Source: SIG440 sp045648175
GTDB lineage: Bacteria; Bacillota; Clostridia; Monoglobales; Monoglobaceae
Length of the DNA stretch: 64,000 nt
Assembly (NCBI GenBank): GCA_045648175.1
Contig: JAZRNN010000081.1
Span: 5,842-69,841 of the forward strand
Direction of reading: 5' to 3'
Shown here: positions 41,213 to 48,193 of the stretch, piece after piece
Layout of the letters: every line of letters begins with the position of its first letter
Numbering within the stretch: the stretch's first letter is position 1
Made by a program: the position numbers and the translations under genes
The notes under the pieces: model-generated
Database searches by the model: none
Told to the model about the DNA's origin: nothing
The model's input: only the letters and a program-made list of their open reading frames with translations

Positions 41213-41788
41213 TTATTCAGAAATAGATTCAACAATGTGTATTGGGATATCGTGGTCTGTATCGCTGAATGTTTCAAGTGCAGAACCTGTCTGGGCATAA
41301 TCCATTGCAGAACCGATATATGAGCTGCTGTTTTCGGTCATACGTTCAACCTCGTGCAGTTGTCTTTCAAAATTTTGGATAGCATCAAGAGAGGCTTTGC
41401 GCATACGCTCAACCTCGCTCTTTATCTGGTCAATCTTTTTGTTTTCATTGGCATAATAGTTCTTGATAGCCTTGCGCTTTATCTCTATCTCACGATTGAC
41501 ATTGTTCTTTTTCTCCTGAATTTCACGCTCAGTATCCTCGCGCATTGCATCTGCTTTGCTTTGGGCATCAGAAACAATCTCCTTAGCCTTTTCTTCAGCA
41601 AACTTAAGGGCATTGATAACCGCACTGCGTTCAGCCTCAAGCTCTGCAATCTTAGCTTTGAGTTCATCAATCTGTTTATCCTTTTCAGCAAGCTGTTCTG
41701 CTGCCTTTTCATCTATCTCGGTAATGAATGCGAACACATCTTTCTTTTTAAAGCCGAATAATCTTCTTCTTAATTTCTTCACAAACAT
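41213..41788 (-). CDS. DivIVA-like coiled-coil protein
   Basis: 191 residues. The N-terminus LRRRLFGFKKKDVFAFITEI resembles the DivIVA membrane-binding end; residues ~25-155 are a long coiled coil rich in Glu, Lys and Ala (AEKDKQIDELKAKIAELEAE, KAKEIVSDAQSKADAMREDT); the tail is acidic. Such proteins mark curved membrane and organise division or secretion sites. Start ATG at 41788 has GGAGGT 7 bp upstream. The gene is followed 140 bp later by the desulfurase gene on the same strand. Confidence 0.75.
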   Translation of the reverse strand: MFVKKLRRRLFGFKKKDVFAFITEIDEKAAEQLAEKDKQIDELKAKIAELEAERSAVINALKFAEEKAKEIVSDAQSKADAMREDTEREIQEKKNNVNREIEIKRKAIKNYYANENKKIDQIKSEVERMRKASLDAIQNFERQLHEVERMTENSSSYIGSAMDYAQTGSALETFSDTDHDIPIHIVESISE

Positions 41789-41877
41789 ACACAATACCTC
41801 CAAAACAACACAAAAATACTATTTTATTAATTAATTATATATCATTTTACAGCAATAGTCAACAAAAAAATTAAAAA

Positions 41878-41914
41878 GCCTTGTAGTTTTGCTGTATCGC
41901 AAAAAACACAAGGC
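41878..41914 (-). terminator. Hairpin with minus-strand T-run
   Basis: GCCTTGTGTTTTTTGC/GCAAAACTACAAGGC hairpin followed on the minus strand by TTTTTAATTTTTTT; probably stops minus-strand transcription from the small membrane peptide gene before the DivIVA-like gene. Confidence 0.6.
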
Positions 41915-42011
41915 TAAATCCTATAGAATTCCATATTAAATTTACACTTTCTTCTTTCGGTAACACTTTTTCATCAAAAAACATATACTCCTAACAAAGG
42001 AGGCAACTTTT

Positions 42012-42365
42012 ATGCTTGGTTTAATTATATCTGTAATACTTTTTTGCTTTATAGTATGGGGAATACCCATTATCTTTCTTAAAAAGACATCAGCTTTTCC
42101 ACTTTCTAAACAAGGATTTTGTAATTCTCATTTTGTAATTACTGCAAAAAATGCTGAAGAATCAATTGAAGGTATAATACGTTCATTTGTGTGGCAAATA
42201 TCAAACTTATCAGATAATTCCGCTTTGCCAGAAGACATATTTGTCATTGACTTGAATTCCACAGACCAAACATTTTTAATTATAGAAAAACTTGCAAAAG
42301 AATATCCCTGTATTCATCCAATAAGCAAGGCTGATTACATAGTTAATATCAAACATATAGAATAA
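42012..42365 (+). CDS. Small membrane-anchored protein resembling the N-terminal part of a GT2 glycosyltransferase
   Basis: 117 residues. One membrane helix at ~3-24 (LIISVILFCFIVWGIPIIF), then NSHFVITAKNAEESIEGIIR and PEDIFVIDLNSTDQTFLIIE, KLAKEYPCIHPISKADYI. The order (V-x-T/S-A-K-N-x-E-E-x-I, then VIDxxSTDxT) is that of the GT-A nucleotide-binding half of family 2 glycosyltransferases, but the catalytic DxD half is absent. Very strong RBS AAAGGAGG. It ends 7 bp before the convergent small peptide gene. Either a degenerate GT or a small protein class of its own; no function can be given. Confidence 0.6.
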   Translation: MLGLIISVILFCFIVWGIPIIFLKKTSAFPLSKQGFCNSHFVITAKNAEESIEGIIRSFVWQISNLSDNSALPEDIFVIDLNSTDQTFLIIEKLAKEYPCIHPISKADYIVNIKHIE

Positions 42366-42372
42366 CTCACTG

Positions 42373-42507
42373 CTATATAAGCATTGTCAACACAAGAGCA
42401 CCTGTAATATCTCCATTTCCGGCAATAACGCTGATAAAAAACGTAGATACTATAAACATAAACTTAAAAAATCTCTTTTTGTTAAATCTATATTTTGGCT
42501 TTGTCAT
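42373..42507 (-). CDS. 44-residue single-pass membrane peptide, divergent from the S24 repressor
   Basis: MTKPKYRFNKKRFFKFMFIV then STFFISVIAGNGDITGALVL and TMLI. A basic N-terminus (ten Lys/Arg in 15 residues counting the first cluster) is followed by a hydrophobic helix. RBS AAAGGATG is 6 bp from the ATG. The promoter (42575-42603) is a near-perfect SigA consensus and carries CGTTTCG in its spacer, and an inverted repeat CGAAACA-N12-TGTTTCG lies in its leader. This suggests tight repression by the adjacent S24-type repressor. Size and charge recall SOS-induced membrane peptides such as TisB or the division inhibitor YneA, but there is no sequence identity I can claim. Confidence 0.6.
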   Translation of the reverse strand: MTKPKYRFNKKRFFKFMFIVSTFFISVIAGNGDITGALVLTMLI

Positions 42508-42528
42508 AAAAAACATCCTTTCTGAATT

Positions 42529-42637
42529 CGAAACATATTTCACACCTTGTTTCGTTTTTATTAACTTTTTCCACATAATAGCACATTTTCGTTTCGTTGT
42601 CAATAACTTTTTAAAAAATATTTTTAAAAATGTTTCG
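42529..42637. promoter_or_regulatory. Shared operator region with four GTTTCG-type half-sites
   Basis: CGAAACA at 42529-42535 and TGTTTCG at 42548-42554 form a perfect 7-bp inverted repeat with a 12-bp spacer. CGTTTCG lies at 42590-42596 in the spacer of the minus promoter. TGTTTCG lies at 42631-42637 just upstream of the plus promoter. The distribution fits autoregulation of the repressor plus repression of the small peptide gene. Confidence 0.6.
42575..42603 (-). promoter_or_regulatory. Promoter of the small membrane peptide gene
   Basis: TTGACA, 17 bp, TATTAT on the minus strand, with an operator-like CGTTTCG inside the spacer. Confidence 0.75.
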
Positions 42638-42654
42638 AATTTAAAAACTTTTTC

Positions 42655-42683
42655 TTGATTTTTTATGAAAAGTATGGTATAAT
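42655..42683 (+). promoter_or_regulatory. Promoter of the S24-type repressor gene
   Basis: TTGATT, 17 bp, TATAAT, 41 bp upstream of the ATG. Confidence 0.75.
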
Positions 42684-42724
42684 GATAACATAACAAAGGA
42701 TTTTCACACAAGGAGATTTATAGA

Positions 42725-43378
42725 ATGTATAATTTCGGAGATAAATTAAAGGAATGCAGAAAGGCAAAAAATCTTACCTTGGAAGAACTTGCCGCAAAAT
42801 ATAACAGGCGTTTTGATGGCGGTATGACCAAAGGTACCCTTTCAAAATACGAAAATAATAAGCAGGAGCCCCTTGTAAGTGTTGTCACCAACCTTACCGA
42901 GCTTCTGGATGTTTCTTCAGATTATTTGTTGGGGCGTTCTGATAACCCCAATCTTGATTTTGACGCATCTGCTGAACAAAACGATAACATCTATCAAATC
43001 CCTGTTTATAACAGTGTATCAGCAGGTCTTGGCAGACTTGCAGACAGCACTCCCGATGATTTTGTTCCAACCTTCCTCCCATACGGTGCAAATCCCGAAA
43101 AATATATCAGGGTTAATGTTTCAGGCGACAGTATGTCACCCCTTATTGATGATGGCAGTCAAATTCTCGTCCGCCTTCAATCCTCGGTTGACAACGGTGC
43201 AATCGTCGTTGTTATGGTTGACGGCGAGGATGCCTTTGTTAAAAAGCTCAACTATGGCAGAGGTTGGCTTGAACTTGAATCAATAAATCCATATTATCCG
43301 GCTCGACGTTTTGAAAATTCCGAAACTTCAAGAGTATCAATTTTAGGTATTGTCAAAGAAGTTACAAAATATCTTTGA
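42725..43378 (+). CDS. XRE-family repressor with S24 (LexA/CI-type) peptidase domain
   Basis: 217 residues. HTH at ~1-65 (GDKLKECRKAKNLTLEELAA, GTLSKYENNKQEPLVSVVTN); linker; S24 domain from ~95 with a candidate Ala-Gly cleavage site in YNSVSAGLG, catalytic Ser in VSGDSMSPLIDDG and catalytic Lys in EDAFVKKLNYGRG. Such repressors cut themselves when RecA is activated by DNA damage. RBS AAGGAG. It is divergent from a 44-residue membrane peptide and shares operators with it. No phage structural genes are nearby, so it is either a stand-alone SOS-type module or the remainder of a prophage. Confidence 0.88.
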   Translation: MYNFGDKLKECRKAKNLTLEELAAKYNRRFDGGMTKGTLSKYENNKQEPLVSVVTNLTELLDVSSDYLLGRSDNPNLDFDASAEQNDNIYQIPVYNSVSAGLGRLADSTPDDFVPTFLPYGANPEKYIRVNVSGDSMSPLIDDGSQILVRLQSSVDNGAIVVVMVDGEDAFVKKLNYGRGWLELESINPYYPARRFENSETSRVSILGIVKEVTKYL

Positions 43379-43394
43379 TTTTATCCGAATTTTT

Positions 43395-43421
43395 AAAAGC
43401 CTCCCATTTGGAGGCTTTTAT
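43395..43421 (+). terminator. Terminator of the repressor gene
   Basis: AAAAGCCTCC/GGAGGCTTTT hairpin followed by ATTTGCTTTTT. Confidence 0.8.
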
Positions 43422-43428
43422 TTGCTTT

Positions 43429-43464
43429 TTATAAAGACTGTATAACCTAGATGCCAATCCTTTT
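43429..43464. repeat. Direct repeat A flanking the mutarotase-like gene
   Basis: TTATAAAGACTGTA, 7 variable bases, GATGCCAATC, then TTTT. About 31 of 36 bases match the copy at 44401-44436. Confidence 0.7.
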
Positions 43465-43506
43465 TTGAGATTGCGACACATAAGGTTTAGATGCAACTTA
43501 TTTTAT

Positions 43507-44352
43507 TTACAATAATTCTATTTCATAAGACGTATTGAACTTTTCGTGAGGATTCAGGTTAATGATATAATCCTTCTTTGAAAGTTCTCCATCAAAGTCG
43601 TTGCGGTCACATCTTCCGTACCATGGCTCTATGCATACAAAAGGAGCTCTCTTTTTGGCAGGAGACCACAAGCCGAAAAGTTCTGTATCGAATTTAACTT
43701 TAACATAAGCCGATTTACTTTTATCACAGATAGTTACTTCTTTTGCCTGACTATTTTCAATTATCAGAGCATCATTATCAAACATATCATCTGTTATTTT
43801 GACATATCCGTCATTCTTTAAGGTGTGCACACTGTTTTTGTCGTAAAGACCCTTTTCATCAATAAGATTATACACAATATTGTTATCGGTATCAAATTTA
43901 AAATAGTTGTCCCCTTCTTTTAAATTAAAGGCAGGATGTGCACCTATTGAAAAACTCATAATTCTATCGTTTTTATTTTTCACTGTCCAATCAATTTTAA
44001 TTTTATTGTTTATTAAAGTGTATTTGATTGTAAGATTAAACTTAAAAGGATATTTTGTTAATGTTTCTTCATTGTCTTTGAAAATATATGTAGCAGAAGT
44101 GTTATCATAATCAATAAGTTCAAATTCATAATCTCTGGCAAACCCATGCTGATTCATCTGATAAACTTTTCCGTCAAGCTTATATGATTTATCCTTAAGG
44201 GAACCTACAATCGGAAAGAGAATCGGCGAAGTTCTTGCCCAGTATTTTTCATCTGCGTACCACATATACTCAAACCCGTCTTTAACTGCTGATTTTAATT
44301 CCGCACCGTGATTCGCAATCTCAATTGATATTATACTATTGTCTAATTTCAT
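43507..44352 (-). CDS. Aldose 1-epimerase family protein (LacX-like)
   Basis: 281 residues: ISIEIANHGAELKSAVKDGF, EYMWYADEKYWARTSPILFP, IVGSLKDKSYKLDGKVYQMN, QHGFARDYEFEL, SFSIGAHPAFNLKEGDNYF. The NHGAEL, HGFAR and GAHPAF motifs belong to galactose mutarotase-like (LacX-type) sugar epimerases. It probably interconverts anomers of a hexose or hexose-6-phosphate in the cytoplasm. RBS GGAGAGG. Near-identical 36-bp direct repeats lie upstream (44401) and downstream (43429). Confidence 0.88.
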   Translation of the reverse strand: MKLDNSIISIEIANHGAELKSAVKDGFEYMWYADEKYWARTSPILFPIVGSLKDKSYKLDGKVYQMNQHGFARDYEFELIDYDNTSATYIFKDNEETLTKYPFKFNLTIKYTLINNKIKIDWTVKNKNDRIMSFSIGAHPAFNLKEGDNYFKFDTDNNIVYNLIDEKGLYDKNSVHTLKNDGYVKITDDMFDNDALIIENSQAKEVTICDKSKSAYVKVKFDTELFGLWSPAKKRAPFVCIEPWYGRCDRNDFDGELSKKDYIINLNPHEKFNTSYEIELL

Positions 44353-44400
44353 ATTTCCTCTCCTTGTTTTATATTAAAAAAGTTGTATTTTATATATTTC

Positions 44401-44436
44401 TTATAAAGACTGTACATTCTGGATGCCAATCGTTTT
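44401..44436. repeat. Direct repeat B flanking the mutarotase-like gene
   Basis: TTATAAAGACTGTA, 7 variable bases, GATGCCAATC, G, TTTT; the partner of 43429-43464, 972 bp apart. Confidence 0.7.
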
Positions 44437-44468
44437 GGCAATTGTTTATATAAAATTAAAAACAAAAA

Positions 44469-45092
44469 TCATCTAAGAACAATATATTTCACACTTACAG
44501 ACGCCGAGTTAGAACTATTAACTTTGAGTTCTAATCTTAAATCTATGCGAGAATATTTTATATCGCCTAACATTTTCATAGCGTTTTCACTTCTTAACCA
44601 AGGTTCATCAGTTTTATCATCGCTTATCGTAACTGTGTAATCTTCATAATAGGTACAATTATCTTTTAAATATTCAACACCGCTTATATTATCAAAGTAA
44701 TCAGAATTTGTAGATTTCACATTCGGGTATGTATCTTTTTCTCCATAATCATTTTCAAAATCTTTACGGTACTTATTAGCAAATGCATATGCTTGTTCGA
44801 TGTCGGCAAAATATGTTTCTTCTGCCATTAAGACATCATTATAAAAAACAAGTTGTTTTTTCACAAAACCCTCTGTATTATTAGCGCAATCAAATGTGTA
44901 AGTTGTTTGGTTTCCTTTTTGAACCCCTTGAACATCGCCAAAATCTATATTTTTCATCACAATTTTTGTGGTTTCACCAAACAAATTATAAAAGCCTATT
45001 GTGTGCTCTACATTTGTAATTGTTTTTGTTTGGCATGCCACCAAAACAAAAAGAAGAACAGTTGTTGTAAAGGTTAATAATAATTTTTTCAT
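44469..45092 (-). CDS. Lipoprotein of unknown function
   Basis: 207 residues. Signal peptide with lipobox LVAC (MKKLLLTFTTTVLLFVLVAC). The mature part (HTIGFYNLFGETTKIVMKNI, YTFDCANNTEGFVKKQLVFY, YFDNISGVEYLKDNCTYYED) is soluble and mixed alpha/beta, not recognised as a family. Predicted anchored to the outer face of the membrane. Start at 45092 with GAGGAA upstream; an ATG two codons earlier is possible. It follows the CapA-like gene on the same strand by 44 bp and may be co-transcribed. Confidence 0.75.
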   Translation of the reverse strand: MKKLLLTFTTTVLLFVLVACQTKTITNVEHTIGFYNLFGETTKIVMKNIDFGDVQGVQKGNQTTYTFDCANNTEGFVKKQLVFYNDVLMAEETYFADIEQAYAFANKYRKDFENDYGEKDTYPNVKSTNSDYFDNISGVEYLKDNCTYYEDYTVTISDDKTDEPWLRSENAMKMLGDIKYSRIDLRLELKVNSSNSASVSVKYIVLR

Positions 45093-45136
45093 ATACAATT
45101 CCTCAAATATATAATTTCCTTAGTATCAGCAAAACA

Positions 45137-46276
45137 CTAATATTCCAAAACACTCACATCATAGCCCTCAAAAGTTTCATCAACCATATTGCGGAAACGT
45201 TCTACGCTGACAGCACCATCGTGCGTGGCAACACCATGCCCCACTGCAATGTCATTTGAATACTCCTTTAAGGGATAAACATCAAATATCGTATATGTTG
45301 TGTCATAATGTGTGACAATTGGCATAAAAGAATAATCCGATATTACTACATCCTCTCCGTCATAAGTAAGAGTTACGTCTGCAACACCACCCAGGAGATT
45401 GCGTGCCTCAAGTTGACGTGACACAAAATTTCCAAGGGAATAATACACAAGCATTTCGTTACCATTTTCACTTGTTATCCACTCTACAGGTTCAATCACG
45501 TGGGGATGTGAGCCAATTATCAAATCAACACCCCATTGACACATTTTTTCGGCTAAATCCTTTTGAACTAGGTCGGGTGAAATTGAATACTCTGTTCCCC
45601 AATGCATAAATGCAATTGTGAAGTCAGCATTTTCTTCTGCATATCTGGCATCTGAATGAATTTTTTCTTCATCAATCAGATTAACGAGATATTCCTTATC
45701 GGCAGGAATCGCAATACCATTTGTGCCATAAGTATAGTTAAGCATGGCAATCTTTGCGCCCTTTACTTCTTTTATATCAATTGTGTACTTATCCATCTCG
45801 CTTTCGTTAATTCCAAGAACAGTTACATCCGGATAATTTGTCCAAAACGCCAAAGTATTTTCAATGCCCACAGTCAACTTGTCCATAACGTGATTTGATG
45901 CGTGCAGAACAACATCAAACCCCTCGTTTACCAATGTTTTTCCCATATCCGACGGTGAATTAAAAAGCGGATATCCTGAATAACCCATCTCCTTGCCGGC
46001 AAAAACGGTTTCCTGCCCGATGACCGAAATATCTGCATCGCGGATTTCAGGTTGCAGCTTGTCAAAGAAATGTGTATAATCATATGTTTCGTCCGCTTTC
46101 TTTCCACTATTAATCACCGGCATATGCAGCAAATTATCTCCAAGTGCCAAAATAGAGATTGTTTCATTTACTGTTTCAGTAAATACAGGAACAACCTCTT
46201 CTGCCTTTTTGCAGCCAGATACATTCAAAATAAGCACTAAAACCGCAATAATTGTTTTTATATTTCTTCTAACCAT
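45137..46276 (-). CDS. CapA-family lipoprotein (poly-gamma-glutamate biosynthesis-like phosphoesterase)
   Basis: 379 residues. Signal with lipobox VSGC (KTIIAVLVLILNVSGCKKAE). Calcineurin-like CapA fold: ISILALGDNLLHMPVINSG, VIGQETVFAG, DVVLHASNHVMDKLTVGIEN, FTIAFMHWGTEYSISPDLVQ, IIGSHPHVIEPVEW, YYSLGNFVSRQ. CapA proteins take part in capsule or polyglutamate metabolism, but many homologues have unknown roles, and no other cap genes are near. Start at 46276 with AGGGTG upstream; a 17-codon upstream extension runs through the spacer to the next gene. Confidence 0.85.
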   Translation of the reverse strand: MVRRNIKTIIAVLVLILNVSGCKKAEEVVPVFTETVNETISILALGDNLLHMPVINSGKKADETYDYTHFFDKLQPEIRDADISVIGQETVFAGKEMGYSGYPLFNSPSDMGKTLVNEGFDVVLHASNHVMDKLTVGIENTLAFWTNYPDVTVLGINESEMDKYTIDIKEVKGAKIAMLNYTYGTNGIAIPADKEYLVNLIDEEKIHSDARYAEENADFTIAFMHWGTEYSISPDLVQKDLAEKMCQWGVDLIIGSHPHVIEPVEWITSENGNEMLVYYSLGNFVSRQLEARNLLGGVADVTLTYDGEDVVISDYSFMPIVTHYDTTYTIFDVYPLKEYSNDIAVGHGVATHDGAVSVERFRNMVDETFEGYDVSVLEY

Positions 46277-46317
46277 TTTTGTCACCCTGTGTAAACTTTT
46301 TTCAAATACATTGTAAC

Positions 46318-46347
46318 AGCCTTGCAAAACCGAAGTTTTGCAAGGCT
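46318..46347 (-). terminator. Hairpin after hpf
   Basis: AGCCTTGCAAAAC/GTTTTGCAAGGCT, tight 4-nt loop, just downstream of the hpf stop codon on the minus strand; weak T-run. Confidence 0.55.
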
Positions 46348-46358
46348 TTAAATTTATA

Positions 46359-46895
46359 TTATTCTACTTCAATAAGGCCATAGTCACCGTCTTTGCGTTT
46401 GTAAACAATCTCAAGCTTCATTGTGTCAGCCTGACGGAAAATAAAGAAATCATGGTCAAGCATATTCATTTGAAGAACCGCCTCCTCTGCGGTCATAGGC
46501 TTGGATTCAATCTTCTTTTTCTTAATGATGTTGAACTCTTTATCCTCGTCCAGAATATCATCAACGGTTTCAACAACTGATGCATAACTCTCAATGCCGG
46601 GCTGGCGCAAGTGTTTTGCAAGTTTTGTCTTGTTTTTTCTAATCTGTCTGTCAAGCTTAGCCAAACAGTCATCAGCGGCAATCAGAAGATCTTTGTTGCG
46701 TGCCTCTGCTCTGAAAACAAAGCCTTTGTTTATGAATGTAATTTCCATAACTATTTCATTTTTCTGCTCTGCAATCAGAATCTTACATTCCAGGTCTGCA
46801 TCAAAAAACTTGTCAAGCTTTTTCACTTTGCTCAACAGCTTTTCTTTTCTGCTGTCAGATAATTCCACTTTTTTGCATATTACGTTATACTTCAT
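46359..46895 (-). CDS. hpf: Ribosome hibernation promoting factor, long form
   Basis: 178 residues: N-terminal S30AE domain (YNVICKKVELSDSRKEKLLS, KVKKLDKFFDADLECKILIA, DLLIAADDCLAKLDRQIRKN) and a C-terminal dimerisation domain (KPMTAEEAVLQMNMLDHDFF, IFRQADTMKLEIVYKRKDGD). The long form joins two 70S ribosomes into inactive 100S dimers in stationary phase. RBS GGAGGCAAG. Monocistronic. Confidence 0.96.
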   Translation of the reverse strand: MKYNVICKKVELSDSRKEKLLSKVKKLDKFFDADLECKILIAEQKNEIVMEITFINKGFVFRAEARNKDLLIAADDCLAKLDRQIRKNKTKLAKHLRQPGIESYASVVETVDDILDEDKEFNIIKKKKIESKPMTAEEAVLQMNMLDHDFFIFRQADTMKLEIVYKRKDGDYGLIEVE

Positions 46896-47012
46896 ACTTC
46901 TTGCCTCCGTTCCGATAATCTTTCAGAAAACACACTTATGTTTCCTTACATTAATTATACTATATTTAAGGCAAGTTTGCAAGTACTTTACGTGATATTA
47001 TATACAATTTTA

Positions 47013-48182
47013 TCAGCAAAACAGCGTATCAATATCTATGACAGCATTAAATCGGCTATCAAGTTCTGCGAGTCTTTCAGATATTTCTGCCTTTAATGCA
47101 TCTGTATCGCCAACGTCGGCCGGCACTTCAATATCAAAAATAAGATTAATGTTATTGTTTCCGTCAACTATGCGGAAATCGTGAATGTTCATTCTTTCAT
47201 CAATTGATTTTACAATTTCCTGCACACGAAGCTTTGTTTCTGCTGTATATTCGCAATCTACAGAAATAGGGTCCATATGAATTACAATATGAATGTCAAG
47301 TTCATCATTAATTTTATGCTCCAATGCATCAATAACCTCGTGAATTTCAACCACATCACAGTTATCGGGAACCTCCGCATGAACAGATGCAAGAACTCTG
47401 CCAGGGCCATAATCGTGCACAATTAAGTCGTGTACCCCAACAACACCTTCGGCCTCCATTACCATAGTGCGTATATACTTACTCAGTTCAGGATCAGGGG
47501 TTGTACCCAGTAAAAGTCCTATTGTATCAGATGTAATGCCAAAACCCGAATATATAATCATCAGCGACACAACAGTACCCACTATGCCGTCAAGTCGCGG
47601 AAAATCAATAAATTTTCCTGCGACTGAGGTGAAAATAACTGCCGAGGTCGCCAGAACATCATTAAGGCTGTCTTTTGCTGTAGCAAGGACGGCGCTTGAA
47701 TTAACAGCTTTGCCCATAGCATTATTAAATCGGTACATCCAAAATTTTACCGGCAAAGAAAGGCAAAGAAATCCCACAAGCCACGGTGACATTATGATAC
47801 CTGCGGGATGAATGATTTTTTGCACAGACCCTTTAAAAAGTTCAACACCTACTAAAATTATAATAAAGGATACAATAAGTGATGATATATATTCGTATCT
47901 GCCATGACCAAAGGGATGCTCCTTATCAGGTTTTTTGCGGCTGAGTTTTGCACCAATTATTGTCACAACAGACGACCCCATATCCGAAAGATTATTAAAC
48001 GCATCGGATACTATTGCAATACTACGCATAGAGGCACCTATCACAAATTTAAGAATAAACAGTACAAAATTGCATATAATTCCCATTATGCCTGCGGTCA
48101 TACAAACTTTTGTCCGCACTTCAGCGGATGTAATATCACATCCGCCAGTCAATCTTTTAATTAAGTACTTTGTCAAGGTCAT
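47013..48182 (-). CDS. Cation diffusion facilitator (CDF) metal transporter
   Basis: 389 residues. Six membrane helices with the metal site SIAIVSDAFNNLSDMGSSVV and HPFGHGRYEYISSLIVSFII; DSLNDVLATSAV second-site residues; two ZT-dimer-type cytoplasmic domains at the C-terminus (VHDLIVHDYGPGRVLASVHA and RMNIHDFRIVDGNNNINLIF). It exports Zn2+, Mn2+ or Fe2+ against protons. It is the last gene of the hprK-PHP-murB-whiA-dnaE operon, 11 bp after dnaE. Confidence 0.92.
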   Translation of the reverse strand: MTLTKYLIKRLTGGCDITSAEVRTKVCMTAGIMGIICNFVLFILKFVIGASMRSIAIVSDAFNNLSDMGSSVVTIIGAKLSRKKPDKEHPFGHGRYEYISSLIVSFIIILVGVELFKGSVQKIIHPAGIIMSPWLVGFLCLSLPVKFWMYRFNNAMGKAVNSSAVLATAKDSLNDVLATSAVIFTSVAGKFIDFPRLDGIVGTVVSLMIIYSGFGITSDTIGLLLGTTPDPELSKYIRTMVMEAEGVVGVHDLIVHDYGPGRVLASVHAEVPDNCDVVEIHEVIDALEHKINDELDIHIVIHMDPISVDCEYTAETKLRVQEIVKSIDERMNIHDFRIVDGNNNINLIFDIEVPADVGDTDALKAEISERLAELDSRFNAVIDIDTLFC

Positions 48183-48193
48183 CTAACCTCCGA

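Noticed and set aside
42725..43378. Prophage region
   Set aside because: Only a CI/LexA-like repressor is present; no integrase, structural or lysis genes nearby.
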